Shown one piece after another: positions 49,801-59,600 of a stretch of DNA of 64,000 nucleotides; the first letter of the stretch is position 1, and every line of letters begins with the position of its first letter. The notes beneath the pieces were generated by a model. The model searched no databases. It was not told where the DNA came from and saw only the letters and a program-made list of their open reading frames with translations. The translations under genes and the position numbers were made by a program. Source of the stretch: Membranipora membranacea (lineage: Eukaryota; Bryozoa; Gymnolaemata; Cheilostomatida; Membraniporidae); the NCBI GenBank assembly GCA_914767715.1, contig OU612066.1:28122283-28186282 (forward strand), in the 5' to 3' direction.

Positions 49801-52800
49801 GACTTTCAACCATTCAGTTGTATTAGGAGTAGCGATGGCAAATTGTTAGATTTTGACGAGACCGAGACAGCAACAAAATAGTCGACAGTGTCTGTCTTGA
49901 CGAGACGAGACAGTGTCTCGAGGAGACAAGTCTCAGGAAACAAGTCTCAGGAGACCGAGGCTTTGCCATCACTAATAAGGAGGATCCAAGTCATGATGCT
50001 ATGAATTTGAGTTCTGCATTTTCATTGCAGAGAAGGCACAATCTATGATTTAATCATTCAGTGGGGGTTTTATTAAGAGAAAATATAAAGATAAGAGGGG
50101 ACAACCTTAATTGGTTGAGAAAATTTGAGACAAATTTTCATTTTACTAAAGCTTATGGTTTTAACTGTGTCCTTAGGCTATGCAAAAGGTTGCTATGGTG
50201 CTCTTAATTAGACTGAGACCTTCAAAATGATACCAAATATGGAGAGGCACAACTGTAGCTTTTTAAGTTTTGATTATTCATTGCAGAGAAAGCACAATCT
50301 AAGATTCGATCACTGGACAAAGTAAACCACTCACCAGGAGGCGGAGATGTGAAAATAGAGACTCGCAAACTTGAGTTCAAGGATAAAGCCGCCGCTAGAA
50401 TCGGCTCACTAGATAAAGCATCACACTCTCCCGGCGGAGGAAATGTTCAGGTACTGTCTATTGATAATTCATATTCCTCTTTAAGTTTAGGGCTAGACTC
50501 AGTGCTGAAACTTGAATGATGAGACTACTTAATGAAGATTTGAGGGTGATACTAATAGGCCTAATCAGTTACCCAGTCTATGGATGGAACCCAGCCTATT
50601 TGGATGGAACAATCATCACCGGTAATGTCTATCACACACAGTTTTCCTCTTGACCAAAGTTGTGTTGGATAGAACTGTGTGCTCTTTAAAAAGAAGTAAC
50701 GTCTTAGAGTGCAGGGCGGCTTCAATTATGAACTAATAAGAGAATTCTCTGCGGCAAGACTTGATGCAAAAAGTCAGATCTGTAGTTACATCATTAGAGT
50801 TATCACACCATGCCTGCTCTCATATTTATCTAAAGTGATATCAAAACTTTTTGACAAAAAGACTTACGACCGGAAATCAGCAATAAAATTCATGTTCTGC
50901 TGTCCTTGCCCATCTGACCGTATGTTAGGCCATGCGGGTCACACCGATGCTTTTGTATGTATATCTCTGATCGATAGAACATAAATTAATTCATGTAGCC
51001 TGCGTATCTTCAGAAGGAGTTGGTGTACCAACCCAAAAGAGAGTTCTAAAAAGTAGGGATGGGTACGTGTCAGGTACCAAGGTTAGATTGTCTCTCACGA
51101 TCAGACATACACATTCTAATAGTGTTATCTCAATATCAGTGTACAAGGTTAGTTTTTTCCGGTTTTTTTTAACTCTATACTTTATTTATTTTATAGTTTC
51201 ATATTATGGTCTTTAATTTTAGATACATGACGAGAGGCTGACCTTCAAAGAGTCAGCAAAATCAAAGATTGGCAGCAGAAATAATATCGGCCATAAGCCC
51301 GGCGGTGGAAATGTCAAGGTAGGCCATCTCTGTTTGATGTTGTACTCGTGAATGTTGCTCGGATATAGTCAATCATCTCCCCTGACTTGGCACTCCGTAT
51401 TGAATCAGTTTCTTTGCTGCAGCTATCCACAGATTTCTTTTGCCAGAGACTAGATATTACCAAGGAGGAACAGAACAGGAACAGAAACTGTTACTCCTTG
51501 ATATTAATGTCAGGGCAGGCGGGGCACAATACTGTATAATTGCTCTAATATCGAAAAATAAATGAATTTATATTGTCAAATATTACTGAATGTGATTAGA
51601 TATGTCTTGAGCGATCTTTGGTGGTGAACATTGTGACATTCTGACAGTTGGCTCACACCACAGGCGGTGGGATCCCACCCTCCCTGCTCACACCACAGGC
51701 GGTGGGATCCCACCCTCCCTGCTCTCACCACAGGCGGTGGGATCCCACCCTCCCTGCTCACACCACAGACGGTGGGATCCCACCCTCCCTGCTCTCACCA
51801 CAGACGGTGGGATCCCACCCTCCCCGCTCTCACCACAGACGGTGGTATCCCACCCTCCCTGCTCTCACCACAGACGGTGGGATCCCACCCTCCCTGCTCT
51901 CACCACAGACGGTGGGATCCCACCCTCCCTGCTCACACCACAGACGGTGGGATCCCACCCTCCCCGCTCTCACCACAGGCGGTGGGATCCCACCCTCCCC
52001 GCTCTCACCACAGGCGGTGGGATCCCACCCTCCCTGCTCTCACCACAGGCGGTGGGATCCCACCCTCCCTGCTCTCAACACAGGCGGTGGGATCCCACCC
52101 TCCCCGCTCTCACCACAGACGGTGGTTTAACATTTTTAGAGTTGTCTCCTCAATCCAAAGATACAATAAACTTATCACTCACCTGACATGAAAGCAACTA
52201 GTTTCCAATAGCTGCACACGCCTCAGAATGACATTGAGTTCTACCAAAAAAATTTAAAGACTACCCAAAGACCAATGCATTTTATAGTCAGGCAGTTTTA
52301 TATGATGAAGTTATATCAGATTCGCATGGTAAAACATTCAATTTTCAATACAACTTTATCATAAGTACCTGCCTGACTATAACATGCATTGGTCTTTGGG
52401 TAGGCTTCAAATGCATGCTTAGCACAATCTGGCTCTGCTGGTTTTCATGGTGTCGTTTTCTATTGGTTATTTTAGATAGAATACCAGGTTGTCGCCCCCA
52501 GACCCGAGTTGTTTGGTAATGGCTCATCAGATGATAGTAGTCGGGTAAGTCATATATCCTCCATATATCAAATGGTTATGTGAGCGAAATCGAGGGACCA
52601 GCTCAAGCAATTTTCAATTCTGTGCCATATATGCGAATATCATAGATTTGGTAAATCAGTTGAGCGATGTACACAAAAATAATTGTGAATCTCAATTAAA
52701 GGTTAACGCTAAGGATAAGGTTAACGCTAAGTTTTAGTGTTTTAGTGATAATAGAAAGCTGTCCCTGAGGAGTGTCCTTGATGCCATTCTAAGGGTGTGG

Positions 52801-53364
52801 TGCTTCCGAATAGCAATAATGCATTCTTATAGTTCTAGACCCTCTGGAGAGCAAAGTAATCTGCCATAAGCTATAAATCAGGCAGCAGTGTTCTGGCCGG
52901 GTTCTGGAAAATGCGGAGAGATGGAAAATCTGTTTCATAGCAGAAAATTGTTCTCCGCTATTTCGAAAAGGGGGAAGATCGTTTTCCGCTATTTCGAAAA
53001 GGCGGAAAATCGTGTTTTACCTTTCCCGCGTTTTCTAGAACCCGTATTCTGGCAGTGACACATTGATCCTGGACAATGAATTTAAATGTGATTACTTAAC
53101 AGGCAGGGTTTGGTACTGTCACCAAATTATTACACCTTTCTCATTTATATGTAGATAACAATCTAAACTTGATTCCTTTCTGTTGAACAGAGAAACTCAA
53201 ACAGTACCCAGAATAGTCACAGCTCTCATCGAGATGACTATATTATATCTGATAACAAATCTCATTCTCCCAGAGCATACGACAATAATATTATCACCTC
53301 TAATCATGTGGGGACAATACCCACTGTGAGCTCACATCCTGTCTATCTACAGAGCGACCTATGA
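37871..53364 (+). CDS. Tau/MAP2/MAP4-like microtubule-binding protein with 13 repeats, 613 aa
   Basis: Sixteen exons: 37871..37936, 39520..39745, 41282..41415, 41882..41971, 44402..44470, 45550..45639, 46052..46141, 46652..46741, 47463..47552, 48275..48364, 48827..48916, 49330..49543, 50287..50450, 51223..51318, 52476..52544, 53191..53364. The start is MEDPMGRTLESL. Residues 23-142 are Ser/Pro/basic, tau-like (KRSNSSPRQSR, KTPSPRQQ). Then come 13 tau-type repeats: seven of the form LSWNAESKIKSLEKANHKP-(A/G/S/T)GG plus variants, then classic repeats such as ARIGSLDKAAHTPGGGNVK. A Ser/Asn-rich tail ends VYLQSDL. Family role: binding along microtubules and stabilising them. Vertebrate tau and MAP2 have three or four repeats. 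Exons 4 and 6-11 are exactly 90 bp, phase 0-0, so any can be skipped without frameshift. Repeat 2 (exon 5, 69 bp) lacks seven internal codons. All junctions are GT-AG. Confidence 0.92.
39301..39364. repeat. 32-bp direct duplication in intron 1 of the tau-like gene
   Basis: CTACAAACTAAGCTCATAAC and the following CTATTTCCTGACA occur twice back to back. No function is apparent. Confidence 0.9.
45175..45265 (-). mobile_element. tRNA-like SINE remnant in intron 5 of the tau-like gene
   Basis: Minus strand: CTATCATGCGAGAGGTCCCG followed by GGGTTCAATATCC is a tRNA-like anticodon arm and B box. The A-box half is eroded. The flanking sequence differs from the other SINE family in the window. Confidence 0.5.
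46224..46490 (+). mobile_element. tRNA-derived SINE, copy 3, in intron 7 of the tau-like gene
   Basis: It has an A box GTGGCTCAGTTGGTTAGAAC, a mutated B box GGATCGAATTCC, and the shared body CCCCAGGTGTGCTCTGACC then GAGAGCAATTTGGCGCAGAC. The tail continues through CGGAATGAGGTGCTTGACTG. It sits in the sense direction between exons 7 and 8. Confidence 0.85.
49822..49982. mobile_element. hAT-like MITE in intron 12 of the tau-like gene
   Basis: Terminal inverted repeats are TAGCGATGGCAAA (49830) and TTTGCCATCACTA (ending 49974). The flanking octamers ATTAGGAG and ATAAGGAG differ at one base and fit the 8-bp target duplications of hAT elements. The interior is a GAGAC/GTCTC-rich imperfect palindrome with no coding capacity. 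Confidence 0.65.
50021..50060 (+). pseudogene. Decayed duplicate of the exon-13 acceptor and start
   Basis: TTCATTGCAG|AGAAGGCACAATCTATGATT mirrors the functional exon 13 start at 50287 (TTCATTGCAG|AGAAAGCACAATCTAAGATT). In frame it reads EKAQSMI then TAA at 50051-50053, and similarity then fades. It retains a plausible acceptor 250 bp before the real one, so its use would truncate the protein. Confidence 0.7.
51648..52128. repeat. 35-bp minisatellite in intron 14 of the tau-like gene, about 13.5 copies
   Basis: The unit is CACCACAGGCGGTGGGATCC followed by CACCCTCCCTGCTCT, with G/A and T/C variants. Each unit contains the 14-bp palindrome GGTGGGATCCCACC. Open frames across it are repeat artefacts. 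Confidence 0.97.
52261..52403. mobile_element. Imperfect fold-back repeat in intron 14 of the tau-like gene
   Basis: The left arm 52261-52312 (CTACCCAAAGACCAATGCAT..TAGTCAGGCAG) is the near-inverse of the right arm 52352-52403 (CTGCCTGACTATAACATGCA..CTTTGGGTAG), with a loop of about 40 bases. Arms are about 50 bp with small indels, as in a MITE or an inverted duplication. Confidence 0.75.
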
Positions 53365-54760
53365 CCTGTTCACATCCTCATATAAACAGCAGAGTGAATT
53401 TAAATGGGATCTGTTCTGATTTGGAAATCGTATGTTGGTTGGAAATTGTATGTTGGTCGGAAATGCGTGCCAGACAGATGTGCGAGCTATGGATATATAG
53501 ATAGCGAGCTTTTTTTAGAAATTACTTCTATTTTTCTATACAATCACATTTTACTGCTGACTACGTTGTGTTCTGATTCAATGATGACTCATGACAATAG
53601 CATTACTCGTATTTTATACTCAAGTTACTGAATCGTTGCAAGATATGTTTTGATTTTTTTGTTTTTATAGAAATGTTGTAGATTTGTATATAGGCCTACA
53701 TGTCTTTGTGTATTTAACTTTACATTGATAGCAGCTATTATTTAATGTTCCTGTAGACTGCAGTGTGATATACAATACTGTACGATTGCTGGTTTGTTAT
53801 CGGCACAGCTGCTGTTTTTTACTTTATTTCGTTGTCGGGTTGTATTTTTTTAGATTCAAATGATCATGTGTTTAACCGTCTTTTCTTAATTTGTTCTAGC
53901 TAAGTTTTGTGGCTCACCTTCAACGATACTGTCGATCGATGATTGCTAAACTTCTTTTTGGCGAGATCGTGATGATTTGTCTTAATTTATGCCAGCGTTA
54001 CTAAGAAGTACTGATACAATCAAGCGTTGATACTAACTTCACAGCTGGTTACGTTGAATCTGGGTCCCTGTCTTACCTCCACCCTAATATATCCTCTCAG
54101 GCTTAATTACGTTCATTCTGATCTCAAGATTCCTGTATTTTTAGTCAAATTTCAGAATCATTGTAGAATCTGAGCCATTCAGTGTAACTTTTTTTGTCAA
54201 TGCAAATGTCGACAATGTTCGATGTTTTTCTTGTTCGGAACTCCGTGTCTAAACTGTTTTTATTAGGTCTAAGTGCAAATGTAGTGTAAGGTCTTGAGAG
54301 AAGTCGTAAAGAGATAGGTTGTAGCACCCGCCCTATCAACTTTGATAAAAGGGTGTTGCCAACTCCTCTAGATTTGCAAACTGAGCATTTTAGACTACGA
54401 CCCAATGGTATTCATGGTTCTATAAACCTCTGAAAGTAAAAGATGTGCCTTCTTTTTGTTAATTATATTCTGCCATCATATAATTCAGTCAGTTGGTTTT
54501 ATCTGAGTCGCAACCTGATTTCAATCAGCATTTTTAATCACCACCAATATTACCTCGAAAATTTATTTGCTACCATCACTATGAATAAACTGTCTGAATC
54601 TATACCTGATATACATTCTCATTTTCAGAGGTTCAATCATAATAATTATTATGTTTACTTGTCTAGATTGAATACCAACAGGTTTGACAGTAGAGGATGA
54701 TCTTCTATTTGTATGCATGTACATGTCAGGCAAATAAAGCCATGTCTTTATTAGAACTTT
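53365..54760 (+). other. Probable 3' UTR of the tau-like gene
   Basis: This AT-rich, stop-dense sequence lies between the stop codon and the candidate poly(A) signal. No other gene signal is seen; the 85-codon frame at 54443-54700 has no recognisable domain. Confidence 0.45.
54733..54738 (+). terminator. Candidate poly(A) signal of the tau-like gene
   Basis: AATAAA in the context GGCAAATAAAGCCATG is followed by TGTCTTTATT. It is a clean hexamer about 1.37 kb after the stop. A shorter 3' UTR cannot be excluded. Confidence 0.4.
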
Positions 54761-55144
54761 ATTAGCGCTTCATCTTATTACGTAACTAACGTCCTTTCCG
54801 AAAGCCAGGATTTGTGTTTCTAATACTCTGTGCGTGCACCAACAACAATCTGTGCGTAACATGGTTTACAATGATATCATGATACACTTATGTGGTGTGC
54901 AACGATTACCATACACCTTTTACATATAAACGTAGTTAAATGAAGCATTCTGAGCCATCTGACCTTGGCATCGTTTACTTCTATGATGGAAGCTGTTCCT
55001 GGGAATTATTAATTTTCAGACCAACCTTAGAGAGCGGAAAGTATTCGCAGGAGGAAAACTGCCTTTTTGCGCAGCCTTAAAATTGAGAAATTTACTGCTA
55101 GCTTACTTTAACTCGCCCTTTTTACTATATGTAAGCTCCCAGCT

Positions 55145-55600
55145 GAGCTAGCTAACATTGATGCAAGCTAATATAAAGTTACTCTCTATACTAGCTAACA
55201 TACAGTTACTCCCCATACTAGCTAACATAAAGTTACTCCCCATACTAGCTAATATAAAGTTGCTCCGCATACTAGCTAATATAAAGTTACTCCCCATACT
55301 AGCTAACATAAAGTTACTCCCCATACTAGCTAATATAAAGTTGCTCCGCATACTAACATAAAGTTACTCCCATACTAGCTAACATAAAGTTACTCCCCAT
55401 ACTAGCTAATATAAAGTTACTCCCCATACTAGCTAATATAAAGTTACTCCCCATACTAGCTAACATAAAGTTACTCCCCATACTAGCTAATATAAAGTTG
55501 CTCCGCATACTAGCTAATATAAAGTTACTCCCCATACTAGCTAACATAAAGTTACTCCCCATACTAGCTAACATAAAGTTATTCCCCATACTAGCGAAAC
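55145..55600. repeat. 27-bp minisatellite, about 16 copies
   Basis: The unit is ACTAGCTAACATAAAGTTAC then TCCCCAT, alternating with AATATAAAGTT and TGCTCCGCAT variants. Because 27 is divisible by three, long frames are open on both strands; they are not genes. Confidence 0.95.
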
Positions 55601-55819
55601 TTAACTCTAGCCAGTATTTACTCCTCTAGAGAATGTGGAACTAATTGATGTTGGCATAAGCGCTTCAAAAACTGTATCGGACTGCTCGTTATCAACTTAA
55701 TACAAGGACCCAATTTGGCTGTGGTGTGCAGTTTTAGAGGTTTTTGTTGAAGTATCCATCATTATTTCAAACTTCTTTCTTCTATCTTAAAAACAGCTGG
55801 TTTTCTTTTTCTGTCGCAG

Positions 55820-56381
55820 CTGAGAATCTGACTGACCCAAACAAGGACAACATGGGAACAGCTCATCCAACCATGCTGTCACCCTGGTGTGTCAATATGT
55901 GAGCGATTTAACCGTAGTTCAAGGGAGGAAGGGAGGCACTGCCTCCCCTTAAAAGCTAAATAGAGTGGCCTAAAAAACACTGTAATTGAATAATCCATGT
56001 CAGAATCAGCTCCTCTGGGATTTCCATTTGCTAATTATACGCCTTAAACTGCTTAGGGAGGAATATACATCACCCCTCCTGATGGTGTTTCAGACTCGCC
56101 TCGGACTTTTACCTCCCTTACCATTTTTATTAACTACGGTCCTGTATCAGACCTATCACTCACAAATGCTGCTCTAATCGGGTCAACAACAGCGCAGGGT
56201 GTCCTGTTCAAATTCAATAAGTCCTTAATCCAGACAGATGCATGAATGTTTTAAGGTGATTTCCTCTTTTGTTCAAAGCTAGTAAACCTTGTATTTTTCT
56301 AAGCTTTACAATAAACAATATTGTTTTCCCTTTCCTTTCAGACAACTCGGGAGCTTTAATGTGGCACTTACCTTTGAATAG
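55820..56381 (+). other. Possible upstream exons or uORF of the gene at 56640
   Basis: An exon-like segment 55820..55898 (acceptor TTTCTGTCGCAG, donor AT|GTGAGC) joins in frame to 56342 (acceptor TTTCCTTTCAG). The spliced frame reads MGTAHPTMLSPWCVN-IQLGSFNVALTFE and stops at 56381. It is best explained as 5' UTR exons with an upstream ORF of the gene starting at 56640. It could also be the tail of a gene whose earlier exons I cannot find. Confidence 0.3.
55912..56139. mobile_element. MITE copy 1 (CCGTAGTT family)
   Basis: It begins CCGTAGTTCAAGGGAGG and ends CCTCCCTTACC..AACTACGG, forming inverted ends. It shares most of its interior with the copy at 63341-63558 (GGGAGGCACTGCCTCCCCTT, CTCCTCTGGGATTTCCATTT, GACTCGCCTCGGACTTTT). 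Confidence 0.8.
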
Positions 56382-56639
56382 TAACAAATTAAGAGGGTTA
56401 ATAACCCTCTTTAGCTTTAATAGTTGCCGTCAGTGAATTGCAATTCTTATAAACCAATCAGCAACCAACAATTATGTCACTTGGTCGTTAAGGATTTTGC
56501 ATTGGAGGGTGAAGTGCAACATGCCAAGACTCTGCTGAGAACAAGTGCATGAGAGTTCTGCGCTGCCAACGCTGCTAACACAGAAGCTCATTCAAGTGTA
56601 TATTTCCATGTGACGCAGACATTAGCAACAAGGGAAAAA

Positions 56640-59600
56640 ATGCCTGTCAGGCCCGCCACCACTGAGTACAGGTCTAACTTCATGAATCCGGCGGATAGTG
56701 CAAGAGGAAAATACACCAACTGGCATGGCACAGCACCGAACAAATCTCTCGATGCAGCAGTCAGGAAACCTTTTGAAAAGCAAATGTGAGTAACATGATC
56801 CATTTCATTGGCATTCAGTCATTTCAATCGTTCAGCACAGTTGCTTCCTTATAAAGATAGGTCTTTCACATGGGATATTTGTCTTTTTATACCTATTTGA
56901 TTGCTCTCAATATAGTAAGGCCACCCCCCCCCCCCTCCCCCACCTCACACCAAACTGACTTTGAAATCTGATAGAAATCTGTGAACGCAAGAAGATCTTA
57001 CTTTATTTTTTACAAAGAAACCCAACTCTTGTCTCTATCTGATTTTAAATGATTTGTCGGCAATATAAAACATACATAAATAGAATATTTACCAAAAGAT
57101 GGCAACCTTCCCATAATACCAATATGTGTTAACGCTTTTGAATATATGAAAAAGTAACAAGATTTGTTGCCATCTCGCATATCGGAATCGATATAAGTCT
57201 ATCAGCACAGACTACAGAACTTTCCCCAATCCCCATCCATGGGAGGGAAAACCTCTTTTAGCACAATAACATGATGATGTAACTTTTTTCTAATGATATA
57301 GCACGAATAACACATTGATGGGGGACTGGATGGAGAGAACTAAGTCTCGTCACTTTGGAGCATTTGGAGATAGTTACCCGAAAGTCTCACCGTTCTCTGC
57401 CAACAAGCAAACAGTCAAGGAATTGGTAGGTAGGAATTATTGAGGAAAACATGGAAAGGCATTTATTGAGTTAAGCCATGTCACTGCTAAGCTCGGCTAA
57501 ATGGATCTTGAAACCAGAAATTGACAAGATTCGGAAATCTAGGTATAGTTGGCACACCTCTGTAAACTCAGTTATTTATCTATCTAAACTAAACTAAAGA
57601 AGCATTTTCATACTTTATTAAGGCTAGCCTTCTAATTATTTTGTTTATTATGGGTTTGTAGAAGTTACCACATATGCCAAAAGGAAATAGCCGCTTGACA
57701 CAAAGCCACGACACGCCTCTGTTAGATTCAGATGAAAAATACAGACACACATACTCTTTCTTACTCAAGAAACTGCAGGCTAGCAAGGACTCAGCAGAAG
57801 TTACTAGGTATGTATTGGGATCTTTCACATTTTGCAATCCTTCTGCCCAAACTGCGAGCAGTTTGACACCGCGGCCACCGGGACACCGCCACAGCCTCTG
57901 ACAACGACAACTGCAAGCTAGCAAGGACTCAGCAGAAGTATGTATTGGGCTCTGCCGCATTTTGCCATCCTTCTGCCATGCCTGCCCGATTGTTTGGGTG
58001 GATTGATAAGGGTAGTGAACTCGTCTGCGCCGCCTATTATAGAGGGTAAGACGAGGATATGCTTTGTGTAGAGTTCTGCGCACCAGTCTGATTGAGCGAT
58101 GTTTGTTTATATATTGATCCCTGCACAAGTCAACAGCATATCAATCAAAAGTTTCCGACTGCTGATTATAAGTTTACAAAAGCTTGACAATTGGATTAAT
58201 TGAGTTTATTTTAATGAAATGTTGTCATTGGGTTCTTGACTTTGGCTAACTGAGCAGCCTCCAGACTTCCAATGGTCGGTGATCCTGATGCCACCTTTGA
58301 AAAATACAAGAACATTACTGTGGCTTGTCAAAGTTTGTTGGCTTAGTCAGTTTTATGTAATTCAATATTTGGTATACAATCGCCAACTTATCTATATATA
58401 CAGTTGTATTTGCATCCACCACCATCCACATGAATGCAGTTATTGCTCAATTAATTGCCCCAAACCAAACCACGCAGTAAAACCCTCAACAAAATTGAGA
58501 GTTATGTTCACATGTATAAAGAGCAGGTAATTTTTCTGTTCTAATGGTGGGAGCATAAATGTTAAAATCATATCAGGAAGGTTGGGGGTCCCACACCCCT
58601 GATCATATTATCATCATCAGTAAATCAAATTGAAGAGAGAAAATCTTATTTGAAGCACACCTCAGTATAAGTGACATGTCCCTAGTCTTAATCTATGCTA
58701 TATGGGTAATTATAACAGTAGACATGATCTAGCCGGTAAATCCTGACACTTTAGCGATTGCAGTATATGAATCAAGTATGATAAGGTAACTCCTAAAAGA
58801 GGTCAAGATTTGAACTGCGAAGTGCAGCAGCTTTGGAACCTGGGAGGTTGAATATACAAACGATATGTATATACAACCTCCCTGGTTCCAAGGCTGGGAA
58901 GGTGGGAGGGGTATGTAACATTCCCCTCCCACCCTCCCTGTTGAAACCCAGGCTAGGTACCGTGATAATACATGTACATCAGCACAGTGTCAGATTATAT
59001 TTTTACTCTTCCTTGTAGAAAGCTACCAGGAGGTGGTAAAGGTGTTTGGAGACACATCAAGCAGTCGTATGGAACAGGGCCAAACCTTCTCAGCTGGGTA
59101 GATGGTCAGTTGTACAATGTCTCTCAGCGTACTGTGCCAATAATTCCTTATTACTTACCGGTGAAGCTTTACTTGTCGATGACTTATCAGCACTGTTGGA
59201 TATTGTCAAGTCTTATGAATTTGAAAGTTTGAAAACTGGATTCAAACCAACTGTTTCCATTTCGATAAGAAAAAACATGTCTTAGGCAGTTTTTTTTTTG
59301 TTATAATGTTTTAGGAAAACCTGGTTCATATTTGTCAAAAGCTCTACTGATATCATTTTAATCTGAGCATGTCAATATAGGGCATGCTAACGAGTATCCT
59401 GTAATGCCACTTTCTTAAATTCTCAAAGAGTTTGGGACCAGCAAAAGCATTTATGAAATTGATACGCGGTGTATTGATTTTTCATGTGTATTAATTTCTT
59501 AGCCAAAGTTTCATGTAATTTTGTTCAGGATGTCGATCACTTGAGGACAACGGTATGATGCCCCTTGAGCCGGGTATGGTACCAGGACAGAGACCTAAAG

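Noticed and set aside
51648-52128. CRISPR-like regular 35-bp repeats
   Set aside because: Units are contiguous with no unique spacers, in animal-type DNA.
51648-52191. Three overlapping frames of 149-174 codons (GSHPPCSHHRRWDPTLP-like)
   Set aside because: Pure translations of the 35-bp minisatellite, open in several frames at once and lying in an intron.
55148-55589. Repetitive frames on both strands (ANIKLLPIL, GSNFMLASM)
   Set aside because: Translations of the 27-bp minisatellite.
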